DNA from: Clostridia bacterium
Lineage (GTDB): Bacteria; Bacillota; Clostridia; Christensenellales; Borkfalkiaceae
Assembly (NCBI GenBank): GCA_017462985.1
Contig: JAFTQB010000021.1
Coordinates: 1 to 43,789 of the forward strand
Direction of reading: 5' to 3'
DNA: 43,789 bases
Shown here: positions 26,475-34,054 of the stretch, piece by piece
Layout of the letters: the number at the start of each line of letters is the position of its first letter
Position numbering within the stretch: position 1 is the first letter of the stretch
The notes under the pieces: generated by a model
Databases searched by the model: none
Told to the model about the DNA's origin: nothing
What the model saw: only the letters and a program-made list of their open reading frames with translations
Position numbers and translations under genes: made by a program

Positions 26475-27848
26475 ATGAAAAAAGAAATACCTTATAAAAT
26501 TTATTTGAACGAAGCACAGCTTCCCAAGCAATGGTTAAATTTGCGCGCGTTTATGAAGCAGAAGCCCGCGCCGCTTTTAAATCCTCAAACGCAACAGCCG
26601 ATGACGGTGCAAGAGCTTTCCACAGTATTTTGCGACGAGCTTGCCGCGCAGGAGTTGGACGATAGCACGCCGTATATCGATATTCCCACGGAAGTGAGGG
26701 ATTTTTATAAAATGTACCGCCCCGCGCCGCTCATTCGCGCATATTGTTTGGAGCGCGCGCTTGATACGCCCGCGAAAATTTATTATAAATTCGAAGGCAA
26801 TAACACGAGCGGCTCGCACAAGCTCAATTCCGCGATTGCGCAAGCGTATTATGCGAAAGAACAGGGCTTGAAAGGCGTAACGACGGAAACGGGCGCAGGG
26901 CAATGGGGAACGGCGCTTTCGATGGCGTGTTCGTACTTTGGCTTGGATTGCAAAGTGTTTATGGTCAAGGTTTCCTACGAGCAAAAGCCGTTCCGCCGCG
27001 AAGTGATGCGCACTTACGGCGCTTCCGTTACTCCCTCGCCATCTACTTTTACGAGCGTTGGCAGAAAGATTTTAGAAGAATTCCCCGGTACGACGGGAAG
27101 CCTCGGCTGTGCGATTTCCGAAGCGGTGGAGGTTGCCGTGGGGTCGGAGGGATACCGTTACGTTTTGGGGAGCGTGCTCAATCAGGTATTATTGCATCAA
27201 TCGGTGATCGGTTTGGAAACGAAAACCGCGCTTGACGAGTACGGCGTAAAGGCGGATATTATCATCGGTTGTGCGGGCGGCGGCTCGAACCTTGGCGGCT
27301 TGATTGCGCCGTTTATGGCGGAAAAGCTGCAAGGGAAAGCAGATTATCGGTTTATCGCCGTAGAGCCTGCCTCTTGCCCTAGCTTAACGCGCGGGAAATA
27401 TGCGTACGATTATTGCGATACGGGAAAGGTTTGCCCGCTTTCGAAAATGTATACGCTCGGTTCGGGCTTTATCCCGTCGGCAAATCATGCGGGCGGGCTG
27501 AGATACCACGGTATGACTTCGACCTTGTCGGAGCTGTACGCGCAAGGGTTGATGGAAGCGCGGTCGGTGGAGCAGACCGCCGTGTTCGAAGCGGCGGAAC
27601 GGTTTGCGCGCGTGGAGGGGATTTTGCCCGCGCCTGAATCCTCGCACGCGATCAAAGTGGCGATCGACGAGGCGTTGGAATGTAAACGCACGGGCGAGGA
27701 AAAGACGATTGTATTCGGCTTGACGGGTACGGGGTACTTTGATATGATGTCGTACGAAAAATTCCACGACGGAAAAATGACCGATTATATCCCCACCGAC
27801 GAGGAGATCGCGGCGAGTCTTTCGAAATTGCCGAAAATCGGAAAGTAA
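26475..27848 (+). CDS. Tryptophan synthase beta-like protein, TrpB2 type
   Basis: PLP enzyme joining indole and serine to tryptophan. At 457 aa it is longer than TrpB1 (about 400) and has the TrpB2 look: extended N-terminus (RPAPLIRAYCLERAL), KFEGNNTSGSHKLNSA with the PLP lysine, TETGAGQWG, and GGGSNLGG for the phosphate. No trpA lies anywhere in the window, so it probably works alone on free indole (salvage), which is the usual proposal for TrpB2. AGGAGAA precedes the ATG. Sole structural gene behind the Trp T-box. Confidence 0.92.
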   Translation: MKKEIPYKIYLNEAQLPKQWLNLRAFMKQKPAPLLNPQTQQPMTVQELSTVFCDELAAQELDDSTPYIDIPTEVRDFYKMYRPAPLIRAYCLERALDTPAKIYYKFEGNNTSGSHKLNSAIAQAYYAKEQGLKGVTTETGAGQWGTALSMACSYFGLDCKVFMVKVSYEQKPFRREVMRTYGASVTPSPSTFTSVGRKILEEFPGTTGSLGCAISEAVEVAVGSEGYRYVLGSVLNQVLLHQSVIGLETKTALDEYGVKADIIIGCAGGGSNLGGLIAPFMAEKLQGKADYRFIAVEPASCPSLTRGKYAYDYCDTGKVCPLSKMYTLGSGFIPSANHAGGLRYHGMTSTLSELYAQGLMEARSVEQTAVFEAAERFARVEGILPAPESSHAIKVAIDEALECKRTGEEKTIVFGLTGTGYFDMMSYEKFHDGKMTDYIPTDEEIAASLSKLPKIGK

Positions 27849-27858
27849 AAGGGAAATG

Positions 27859-28030
27859 CAACGCTGTGCGTTGCGGAATAATCCAAACTGTCATTGCGAG
27901 CCTGCACAGTAGGCGTGGCAATCTCGTATCAATAAGGCAATATTTTTTATGAGCTTGCCGCGCTACGCACCGCGAGATTCTTACGCGTTCGCTCAGAATG
28001 ACAGGCGCGGCGCTTCGCTCGCAATAACGG
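27859..28030. repeat. Interspersed repeat cluster downstream of trpB2
   Basis: A CAACGC/GCGTTG hairpin (27859-27873), then ACTGTCATTGCGAG...GTGGCAATCTCGTATC (27888-27930), then in reverse a second family, GAGATTCTTACGCG...CTCAGAATGACA (27974-28003), then a fragment GCTTCGCTCGCAATAACGG. The first part shares order and sequence with the elements at 661 and 40025. No gene or clear terminator is seen here. Confidence 0.8.
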
Positions 28031-28075
28031 TAGAGAGAAAATATCGCCATAGTTTTTTCGCTCGCGGCAAGCCTT

Positions 28076-28113
28076 AAATTGATAAAATTTTATCAATTTA
28101 TACCTATTGGGTA
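28076..28113. promoter_or_regulatory. 24-bp perfect palindrome plus operator-like site
   Basis: 28076-28099 is a perfect 24-bp palindrome (half-site AAATTGATAAAA). It is followed directly by TACCTATTGGGTA (28101-28113), a 4-bp inverted repeat around 5 nt, whose core ACCTATTGGGT closely resembles the XRE operators at 25716-25787 (ACCTGTTGGGT, ACCTATTAGGT). It lies about 100 bp before the ABC transporter promoter. Regulatory function is a guess. Confidence 0.4.
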
Positions 28114-28214
28114 CAAAAAAGCGAGGTGAAAGGGGGATTTTTTTGCCGAAAAAGCGGTTTTGCAAAAAAAAATAAAAAAATTTAAAAAATTTTCAAAAAA
28201 CCCCCTCAAAACGC

Positions 28215-28243
28215 TTTACAAAACTAAAGTGATGAAGTATAAT
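28215..28243 (+). promoter_or_regulatory. Promoter of the amino acid ABC transporter
   Basis: TTTACA (28215-28220), 17-bp spacer, TATAAT (28238-28243). The 130-nt leader holds two hairpins: GCGGT-GAAA-ACCGC (28286-28299, GNRA-type loop) and AACGCTTT/AAAGCGTT (28315-28338). Neither is followed by a T run, so they look like stability or translational elements, not a terminator. Confidence 0.7.
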
Positions 28244-28381
28244 AAGTGTACTTTAACAAAGTGAAGCGATAAAGTAAAAAGAAAAGCGGTGAAAACCGCG
28301 TAAAATTTTCCTCAAACGCTTTATCACGGCAAAGCGTTAAAGCAAAAAAAGAAAAATAATTTTTTAAGGAGATTTTTAATT

Positions 28382-29248
28382 ATGAAAAAGGTAGCAAAAG
28401 TGTTGGGTTTGGTTTTGGCGGCGTCTATGGTAACGGCAGCGGCAGTTGCTTGTAACCAAGGGGACGAACTTCAAATCGGAAAAGAATTCGTAGCGGCTTC
28501 GAGTCAGCTTGACGCGCTTACGAAGTTGGATAAGGGCGAAGCGGACGTAGCCGTGATCGACTCGGTAATGGCGGGATACTACACCGCGACGGGCGATTAT
28601 GCGGATAAGATGCAAATGGTCGACGGGCTTGTTCTTGCCGAAGAAAGCTATGGGATCGCTGCGAAGAAAGGGAACCAAGCGTTTATGTCTAAGATCAACG
28701 AAGCCTTGATCGCATTGAGAACGACGGAGTATGCAACGATCACCGAAGAATATAATTTGACGGCTTCCGCGGCGTTGACGGAAAGCACGACGAATCCTTA
28801 CGCGGACGCGACGGATAATAGCTGGGAAGAAGTGAAATCGAGCGGTACGATCGTGATCGGTTATACGGTATTCGCGCCGATCGCTTATGAAGAAGCGGGC
28901 GCATTGACCGGCTATGATATCGAGCTTGCAAGAGCAGTCGTCGCTTATTTGAATACGACGTATACTTTGAATTTGGAAGTGGATTTCTTGCTGATCGATT
29001 GGAACACGAAAGAAGCGAAGTTGGAGGACGGAACGATCGACCTCGTATGGAACGGTATGACGATCACGCCCGACAGAGAAGAAGGTATGTGTATTTCCGT
29101 GCCTTATCTTTACAATAAGCAAGTAGCCGTGATTTTGAAAACCGACGCGTCCAAATACACTTCGAAAGACAGCATGAAAGACGCGATCATGACGGCGGAA
29201 AGCGGTTCTGCCGGTGAAACGGTGATCGTAGGCGAACAAGAAGAATAA
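28382..29248 (+). CDS. Amino acid ABC transporter binding lipoprotein, permuted lobe order
   Basis: Lipoprotein signal (residues 1-23, C24 as lipid attachment) and a type II periplasmic-binding-protein fold of the SBP_bac_3 family, 288 aa. The order is unusual. Residues 30-127 look like the second lobe and C-terminal end of a normal member (LDALTKLDKGEADVAVID, then ESYGIAAKKG and a final helix ending TITEEYNL). After a Ser/Thr/Asn-rich linker (128-148), residues 152-288 look like the normal N-terminal lobe (SGTIVIGYTVFAPIAYE, GALTGYDIELARAV, DGTIDLVWNGMTITPDREEG) and stop just past the first hinge (ESGSAGETVIV). All parts are present once, so this fits a circular permutation. Ligand residues D60, D179 and R232 are retained. 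Expected to feed the permease and ATPase that follow. Confidence 0.85.
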   Translation: MKKVAKVLGLVLAASMVTAAAVACNQGDELQIGKEFVAASSQLDALTKLDKGEADVAVIDSVMAGYYTATGDYADKMQMVDGLVLAEESYGIAAKKGNQAFMSKINEALIALRTTEYATITEEYNLTASAALTESTTNPYADATDNSWEEVKSSGTIVIGYTVFAPIAYEEAGALTGYDIELARAVVAYLNTTYTLNLEVDFLLIDWNTKEAKLEDGTIDLVWNGMTITPDREEGMCISVPYLYNKQVAVILKTDASKYTSKDSMKDAIMTAESGSAGETVIVGEQEE

Positions 29249-29265
29249 TCTCTTCGGAGCTTGGA

Positions 29266-29952
29266 ATGGAACATTTTTCTGATATTATTATAGAGCTATT
29301 CGAGGGTTTCGGCAACACGGTCTTGTTGTTCGCCGCGACCCTCGTTGTCGCGCTTCCGTTAGGATTATTGTTGGCGTTTGGTTCAATGTCGAAATTTAAG
29401 CCGCTGAAATGGTTGGTGAACGTGCTCGTTTGGGTAATTCGCGGTACGCCGCTGATGTTGCAGATATTGCTCGTGAGTTTTATTCCCCAATACGTTTTCA
29501 GCGTGCCGACCAAACAGCTTGCGGCGGCGCTCAATATTTCGATCAATACGACGATGTTTTTATTCGTTGCGATTGCGTTTATCATCAATTACGCGTGCTA
29601 TTTTTCGGAAATTTACCGCGCGGGGATCGAAGCGATCCCGCAAGGACAATACGAAGCGGGCAAGGTATTGGGTTTGACAAAAAATCAAGTTTTTGGTAAA
29701 ATCATATTGATGCAGGTCGTTCGGCGTATTCTGCCGCCGATGAGCAACGAGATTATTACGCTTGTCAAAGATACTTCGCTTGCGCAAATCCTTGGCGTGA
29801 TCGATCTTTTGAACGCGGCGAAGCACGCGGTCAATCATTACGTGATCCTGTCGCCGTTTTTATATGCGGCTATTTTCTATCTGATCTTTAACGGGATTTT
29901 AACTTTGTTGCTCGGTTGGATAGAAAAGAAGTTGTCGTTTTATCAGGTGTGA
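29266..29952 (+). CDS. Polar amino acid ABC transporter permease
   Basis: HisM/GlnP-type membrane subunit, 228 aa, with about five membrane segments. The family N-terminus (FEGFGNTVLLFAATLVVALPLGLLLAF), VIRGTPLMLQILL, AIAFIINYACYFSEIYRAGIEAIPQGQ and the EAA loop contacting the ATPase (YEAGKVLGLTKNQVFGKIIL) are clear. A single permease gene implies a homodimer. It starts 17 nt after the binding-protein gene and lies 4 nt before the ATPase gene. Confidence 0.94.
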   Translation: MEHFSDIIIELFEGFGNTVLLFAATLVVALPLGLLLAFGSMSKFKPLKWLVNVLVWVIRGTPLMLQILLVSFIPQYVFSVPTKQLAAALNISINTTMFLFVAIAFIINYACYFSEIYRAGIEAIPQGQYEAGKVLGLTKNQVFGKIILMQVVRRILPPMSNEIITLVKDTSLAQILGVIDLLNAAKHAVNHYVILSPFLYAAIFYLIFNGILTLLLGWIEKKLSFYQV

Positions 29953-29956
29953 GATT

Positions 29957-30751
29957 ATGGCTTTTTTTGAGATTGAAAATTTAACGAAAAGCTTTGGCGC
30001 GGTGCAGGTGTTAAAAGGCGTTTCCGTATCTTTGGAAGAAGGGCAGGTGCTTGCGATCATCGGTTCTTCGGGCGGCGGGAAAACCACTTTGATGCGGTGT
30101 ATCAACTTTTTGGAAACGCCCGACGGCGGTACGATCACCGTGGACGGGGAACAGGTGTTTCCTGCGGAAAAAAGCAATAAGGAACGGGGAAAAAGCCGTT
30201 TGACTTTTGGAATGGTCTTTCAGGCGTTCCATTTGTTCCCGCAGTATACGGCGCTGAAAAACGTAACGCTTGCGATGGACGTGCAATCGGAGAACGAATT
30301 GAGGGAACGGGGCGTGAAGTTTTTTGCGCGCAAGGCGCTCATGAAAGAAAAGCGCGCGCAAAACGAGGAAACGGCAAAAGCGCTTTTGACTCGCGTGGGG
30401 CTGGAAGAGAAAATGCAAAACTATCCCTATCAGCTTTCGGGCGGGCAGCAGCAGCGTGTGGCGATCGCGCGGGCGCTTGCTTTGTCGCCGAAAATTTTGT
30501 GCTTCGACGAGCCGACGAGCGCGCTCGATCCCGAGCTGACGGGCGAGGTTTTAAAGGTTATTAAAGACTTGAGAAACGAAGGAAGAACGATGATCATTGT
30601 TACGCACGAGATGGAATTTGCGCGCAACGTTGCGGATAAGGTAATCTTTATTGCGGACGGCGAGATCGCGGAAGAGGGTACGCCCGAGGAAGTATTCGGG
30701 AATCCGCAAAACGAAAAAACCAAGCATTTCTTGGCAAAGGAAGAGGTGTAA
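29957..30751 (+). CDS. Polar amino acid ABC transporter ATPase
   Basis: GlnQ/HisP-type ATPase of 264 aa. Walker A GSSGGGKTT at 36-44, Q-loop FGMVFQAFHLFPQYTAL, signature LSGGQQQRVAIARAL from 160, Walker B ILCFDEPTSALD at 180-191, H-loop VTHEM. It is about 20 residues longer than usual; the extra is a charged stretch near 111-138 between the Q-loop and the signature, on the face of the helical domain. Last gene of the transporter proper. Confidence 0.95.
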   Translation: MAFFEIENLTKSFGAVQVLKGVSVSLEEGQVLAIIGSSGGGKTTLMRCINFLETPDGGTITVDGEQVFPAEKSNKERGKSRLTFGMVFQAFHLFPQYTALKNVTLAMDVQSENELRERGVKFFARKALMKEKRAQNEETAKALLTRVGLEEKMQNYPYQLSGGQQQRVAIARALALSPKILCFDEPTSALDPELTGEVLKVIKDLRNEGRTMIIVTHEMEFARNVADKVIFIADGEIAEEGTPEEVFGNPQNEKTKHFLAKEEV

Positions 30752-30753
30752 AA

Positions 30754-31041
30754 ATGGGAAAGGATAAGGAAAAGGACGAAATGATGCGATCGACGCTGTA
30801 TAAAGCGCTGTTGCTTTGCGAAAACGAGCGGGAAATGGCGGAACTGCTCAGCGATCTTTGCACCTATAAGGAAATCGACCAAATGGCGCAACGGATCGCG
30901 GCGGCAAAGCTTTTGAAAGAGGGCAAAACGTACGCGGAAATTATCGAGGATACGGAAATTTCCTCTGCGACGCTCTCGCGTGTGTCGCGGTGTTTGCAGC
31001 GCGGCAGCGGCGGCTACGAAAGGATTGTGGAAAAAATTTAA
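30754..31041 (+). CDS. YerC/YecD-family TrpR-like DNA-binding protein
   Basis: All-helical 95-aa protein of the TrpR superfamily as seen in Bacillus YerC. Residues 25-52 resemble TrpR helices (LLSDLCTYKEIDQMAQRIAAAKLL); the helix-turn-helix is about 58-82 (TYAEIIEDTEISSATLSRVSRCL). It starts 2 nt after the transporter ATPase stop and is probably co-transcribed with it. It may regulate the transporter or, given the family, respond to tryptophan and act on the neighbouring trpB2; the sequence does not decide. Confidence 0.88.
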   Translation: MGKDKEKDEMMRSTLYKALLLCENEREMAELLSDLCTYKEIDQMAQRIAAAKLLKEGKTYAEIIEDTEISSATLSRVSRCLQRGSGGYERIVEKI

Positions 31042-31059
31042 AAAACGCAATTGATTTTT

Positions 31060-31083
31060 CGCCGAACAAGGTTCGGCGTTTTA
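31060..31083 (+). terminator. Probable terminator after yerC
   Basis: CGCCGAAC (31060-31067), loop AAG, GTTCGGCG (31071-31078), then only four T. An 8-bp GC-rich stem with a short tail, so possibly partial; proB follows at 31104 without a convincing promoter of its own. Confidence 0.55.
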
Positions 31084-31103
31084 GCATATAAAGGAAAAGA
31101 ATT

Positions 31104-31880
31104 ATGAAAGTTGTAGTAAAAGTGGGTACTTCCACGCTCGCTCATTCGACGGGGCGATTAAATATCCGTCGGGCAAGAAAATTATGCGAAACGCTTAGCG
31201 ATTTGAAAAACGCGGGGCATGAGATCATTTTGGTGTCTTCGGGCGCGATCGGTATGGGCGTGGGGAAACTCGCGCTTTCAGAGCGACCCAAAGATATTCC
31301 CACCAAACAAGCCGCGGCGGCAGTGGGACAATGCGAGCTGATGTATACCTATGATAAGCTGTTTTCCGAATGCGGGCATACGGTGGCGCAGATCTTGCTG
31401 ACGGGCGCGGACTTTTCGCACGAGGACCGATTGCAAAATTTTAAAAATACCGCGTCGCGGCTCATCGAGCTTGGGGCGTTGCCCATCGTCAACGAAAACG
31501 ATACCATCGCGACGGACGAGATCAGCGTGGGGGATAACGATACCCTTTCCGCGCTTGTGGCGGTGAATACGGGGGCGGACTTGCTCGTGATTTTATCGGA
31601 TATCGACGGACTGTATACCGCCGATCCCAAAAAGGACGAGAATGCGGAGCTGATCGCGAGAGTAGAGGAGCTTACGCCCGAAATTTTGGCGCTCGGCGGC
31701 GGCGCGGGGTCGTCGCTGGGAACGGGCGGAATGAAAACGAAGCTTTCGGCGGCGGCGACGTGTATGGAACGCGGTACGGATATGGTGATCGCGAGCGGCG
31801 AAGAGCCTGAAATTTTGTATCAGATCCTTGAAAACAAGGGGGCAGGTACGAGATTTGTGGCAAAGAAGGTGAAAAAATGA
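31104..31880 (+). CDS. proB: Glutamate 5-kinase
   Basis: Amino acid kinase family enzyme phosphorylating glutamate for proline synthesis. KVGTSTL (7-13), LVSSGAIGMGVGKL, PIVNENDTIATDEI and VGDNDTLSALVA are the family motifs. At 258 aa it lacks the C-terminal PUA domain of the 367-aa E. coli enzyme; PUA-less forms are known. The last four bases, ATGA, overlap the start of proA, so the two are translationally coupled. Confidence 0.95.
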   Translation: MKVVVKVGTSTLAHSTGRLNIRRARKLCETLSDLKNAGHEIILVSSGAIGMGVGKLALSERPKDIPTKQAAAAVGQCELMYTYDKLFSECGHTVAQILLTGADFSHEDRLQNFKNTASRLIELGALPIVNENDTIATDEISVGDNDTLSALVAVNTGADLLVILSDIDGLYTADPKKDENAELIARVEELTPEILALGGGAGSSLGTGGMKTKLSAAATCMERGTDMVIASGEEPEILYQILENKGAGTRFVAKKVKK

Positions 31881-33136
31881 GCGAAGTGAGAGAGATGCTC
31901 GTCGCGGCGAAAACGGCGGCGAGAAAGTTTATGAATACGAGCGGCGAAAAGCGAAACGAAGCGCTGTTTGCCATTGCCGAAGCATTGGAAGATCAAGCGG
32001 AAGCGATTTTGGCGGCGAACGATTTGGATATTGAGGCGGCGAAAGAGAAGATCGGGGAAGTGATGATCGATCGGTTGCGCTTGACGAAAGAGCGAATCGC
32101 GGGAATTGCCAAGGGAGTGCGCGAGGTGGCGGCGCTGCCCGATCCTTTGGCTCGGAATTTGCAAACGATCGTGCGCCCGAACGGGTTGAAGATCGAAAAG
32201 ATCGCCGTGCCGCTTGGCGTGGTGGCGATCATTTACGAAAGCCGCCCCAACGTAACGGCGGACGCGGCGGCGCTTTGTATTAAAAGCGGCAACGTTTGCG
32301 TGCTTCGCGGCGGTTCGAACGCTTACCGCACGAGCGCGAAGATCGTGGGAATTATGAAAGTCGCGCTTGTAAAAGTTGGTTTGGACGAAAATCTTGTGAA
32401 TATGCCTACGGATACCTCGCGGCAAAGCGCGACGGAGCTGATGACGGCGGTGGGCTTGGTGGACGTGCTCATTCCCCGCGGCGGCGCGGGTTTGATACGC
32501 TCTTGCGTAGAGAACGCGAAAGTTCCGTGCATCGAAACGGGCACGGGGATCTGCCATTTGTATATCGACGAGAGCGCGGAGCTTGATACGGCGCTGAATT
32601 TGGTGGAAAACGCAAAGACGAGCAGACCTTCGGTATGTAACGCCGAGGAAGTGTGCTTGGTGCATCGATCGATCGCGAACGCGTACCTGCCCGCCTTAAA
32701 AGCGAGATTGGTGGAAAATCGTATCGCGGACGGAAAGCCGCCCGTGGAACTTCGGCTTTGCGAAAGGGCGCAAAAAATCGTCGACGGGGTGGCGGCGACG
32801 GAAACGGACTTTGATACGGAGTTTCTCGATTATATTTTAGCGGTGAAGATTGTGGATAGCGTGCAGGAAGCGATCGAGCATATTGCCGCCCATTCGACGG
32901 GGCACAGCGACGGGATCGTAACGCGCTCCGAGGAAAACGCGCGCGCGTTCGTGGCGGGCGTAGACAGCGCGGCGGTGTACGTGAACGCTTCCACGCGGTT
33001 TACCGACGGGGGCGAATTTGGAAAGGGTTGCGAGATCGGCATATCTACGCAAAAAATGCACGCGAGAGGTCCGATGGGATTGGAAGAGCTGACCACTTAT
33101 AAATACGTGGTGTACGGCGACGGGCAAATTCGATAG
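31877..33136 (+). CDS. proA: Glutamate-5-semialdehyde dehydrogenase
   Basis: NADPH-dependent reduction of glutamyl-5-phosphate, 419 aa, ALDH-like fold. IYESRPNVTADAAALCIKSGN and LRGGSNAYRT are the family stretches; the catalytic cysteine is expected in SRPSVCNAEE; FTDGGEFGKGCEIGISTQKMHARGPM closes the active site. It overlaps proB by 4 bases and is followed by proC at 16 nt, so all three proline steps are in one unit. Confidence 0.96.
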   Translation: MSEVREMLVAAKTAARKFMNTSGEKRNEALFAIAEALEDQAEAILAANDLDIEAAKEKIGEVMIDRLRLTKERIAGIAKGVREVAALPDPLARNLQTIVRPNGLKIEKIAVPLGVVAIIYESRPNVTADAAALCIKSGNVCVLRGGSNAYRTSAKIVGIMKVALVKVGLDENLVNMPTDTSRQSATELMTAVGLVDVLIPRGGAGLIRSCVENAKVPCIETGTGICHLYIDESAELDTALNLVENAKTSRPSVCNAEEVCLVHRSIANAYLPALKARLVENRIADGKPPVELRLCERAQKIVDGVAATETDFDTEFLDYILAVKIVDSVQEAIEHIAAHSTGHSDGIVTRSEENARAFVAGVDSAAVYVNASTRFTDGGEFGKGCEIGISTQKMHARGPMGLEELTTYKYVVYGDGQIR

Positions 33137-33151
33137 TAAGGAGTTGGAAAT

Positions 33152-33946
33152 ATGTACCGTTTTGGATTTATCGGTTGCGGGAATATGGGCGGAGCGTTGG
33201 TACGCTCCGTATGCAAAAGCGTGGCGGCTGGCGAGATTGCCGTATGCGATTACAGCGTGGAAAAAACGCAGGCGCTGCAAAAGGAACTGGGCGTGCAGAC
33301 GGTCGGCGCGGAGGAGTTGGCGAAAAATTCCCGATTCGTCGTGCTGGGCGTGAAGCCGCAAAATATGCAAGAAACGCTGGCGGGGATCTCCGCGGCGTTA
33401 AAGGAAAATCCCAAATTGACGCTGATCACGATGGCGGCGGGGCTTTCGACGGCGGCGATCCTCTCTTACGCGGGTATCGTCGCGCCGATCATTCGTATTA
33501 TGCCCAATACCCCTTGCGCGCTTGGGGAAGGCGTGGTGTTGTATGCGAGTAACGGCGCGAGCGCGGAAGCGTTACGCGAGTTCCGTTCGGCGTTTAAGAA
33601 AGCGGGAAAACTCTTCCCGATGAGCGAGGAAACGTTGGACGCGGCGGGCGCGCTTTCGGGCTGCGGCCCCGCGTTCGCCTATATGTTCGCGGAAGCGCTC
33701 GCAAACGGCGCGGTGGAATGCGGCGTGGAAAAATCGCAGGCAGTGGAGCTTGCGGCGCAAACGCTGCTCGGCGCGGCGAAGATGATACAGCAATACGGCG
33801 ACCCCGTCGACTTGAAAATCAAGGTTTGCAGCCCCGGCGGCACCACATTGGCGGGCGTTGCCGCGTTGGAGCAGGGGAAATTTGACGAAGTAACCGCTTC
33901 GGCTGTAACGGCGGCTTATGCGCGAACGCTGGAATTGAAACGCTGA
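33152..33946 (+). CDS. proC: Pyrroline-5-carboxylate reductase
   Basis: Last step to proline, 264 aa. The N-terminal Rossmann motif is FIGCGNMGGAL (4-14); RIMPNTPCALGEG and the C-terminal signature around SPGGTTLAGV complete the family. AAGGAG precedes the ATG. No typical terminator follows, only an AT-rich 10-bp hairpin at 33962-33983. Confidence 0.95.
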   Translation: MYRFGFIGCGNMGGALVRSVCKSVAAGEIAVCDYSVEKTQALQKELGVQTVGAEELAKNSRFVVLGVKPQNMQETLAGISAALKENPKLTLITMAAGLSTAAILSYAGIVAPIIRIMPNTPCALGEGVVLYASNGASAEALREFRSAFKKAGKLFPMSEETLDAAGALSGCGPAFAYMFAEALANGAVECGVEKSQAVELAAQTLLGAAKMIQQYGDPVDLKIKVCSPGGTTLAGVAALEQGKFDEVTASAVTAAYARTLELKR

Positions 33947-33961
33947 AAATACAATATGGTT

Positions 33962-34022
33962 TGCAAAAATTTTAATTTTTGCATATTATAAAGTTGATAA
34001 TCTTGAAAAAAAGTGATAGAAT
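33962..34022 (+). promoter_or_regulatory. AT-rich hairpin and promoter of serC-serA
   Basis: TGCAAAAATT (33962-33971) and AATTTTTGCA (33974-33983) form a perfect inverted repeat without a T run. The promoter follows: TTGATA (33994-33999), 17-bp spacer, TAGAAT (34017-34022), about 32 bp before the serC ATG. Confidence 0.65.
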
Positions 34023-34054
34023 ATAAGGAACACGAGAAAAGGAGCAAAAAAATT

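Noticed and set aside
27892-28030. tRNA or small RNA gene in the GC-rich stretch after trpB2
   Set aside because: The sequence is explained by two interspersed repeat families; no cloverleaf can be formed.
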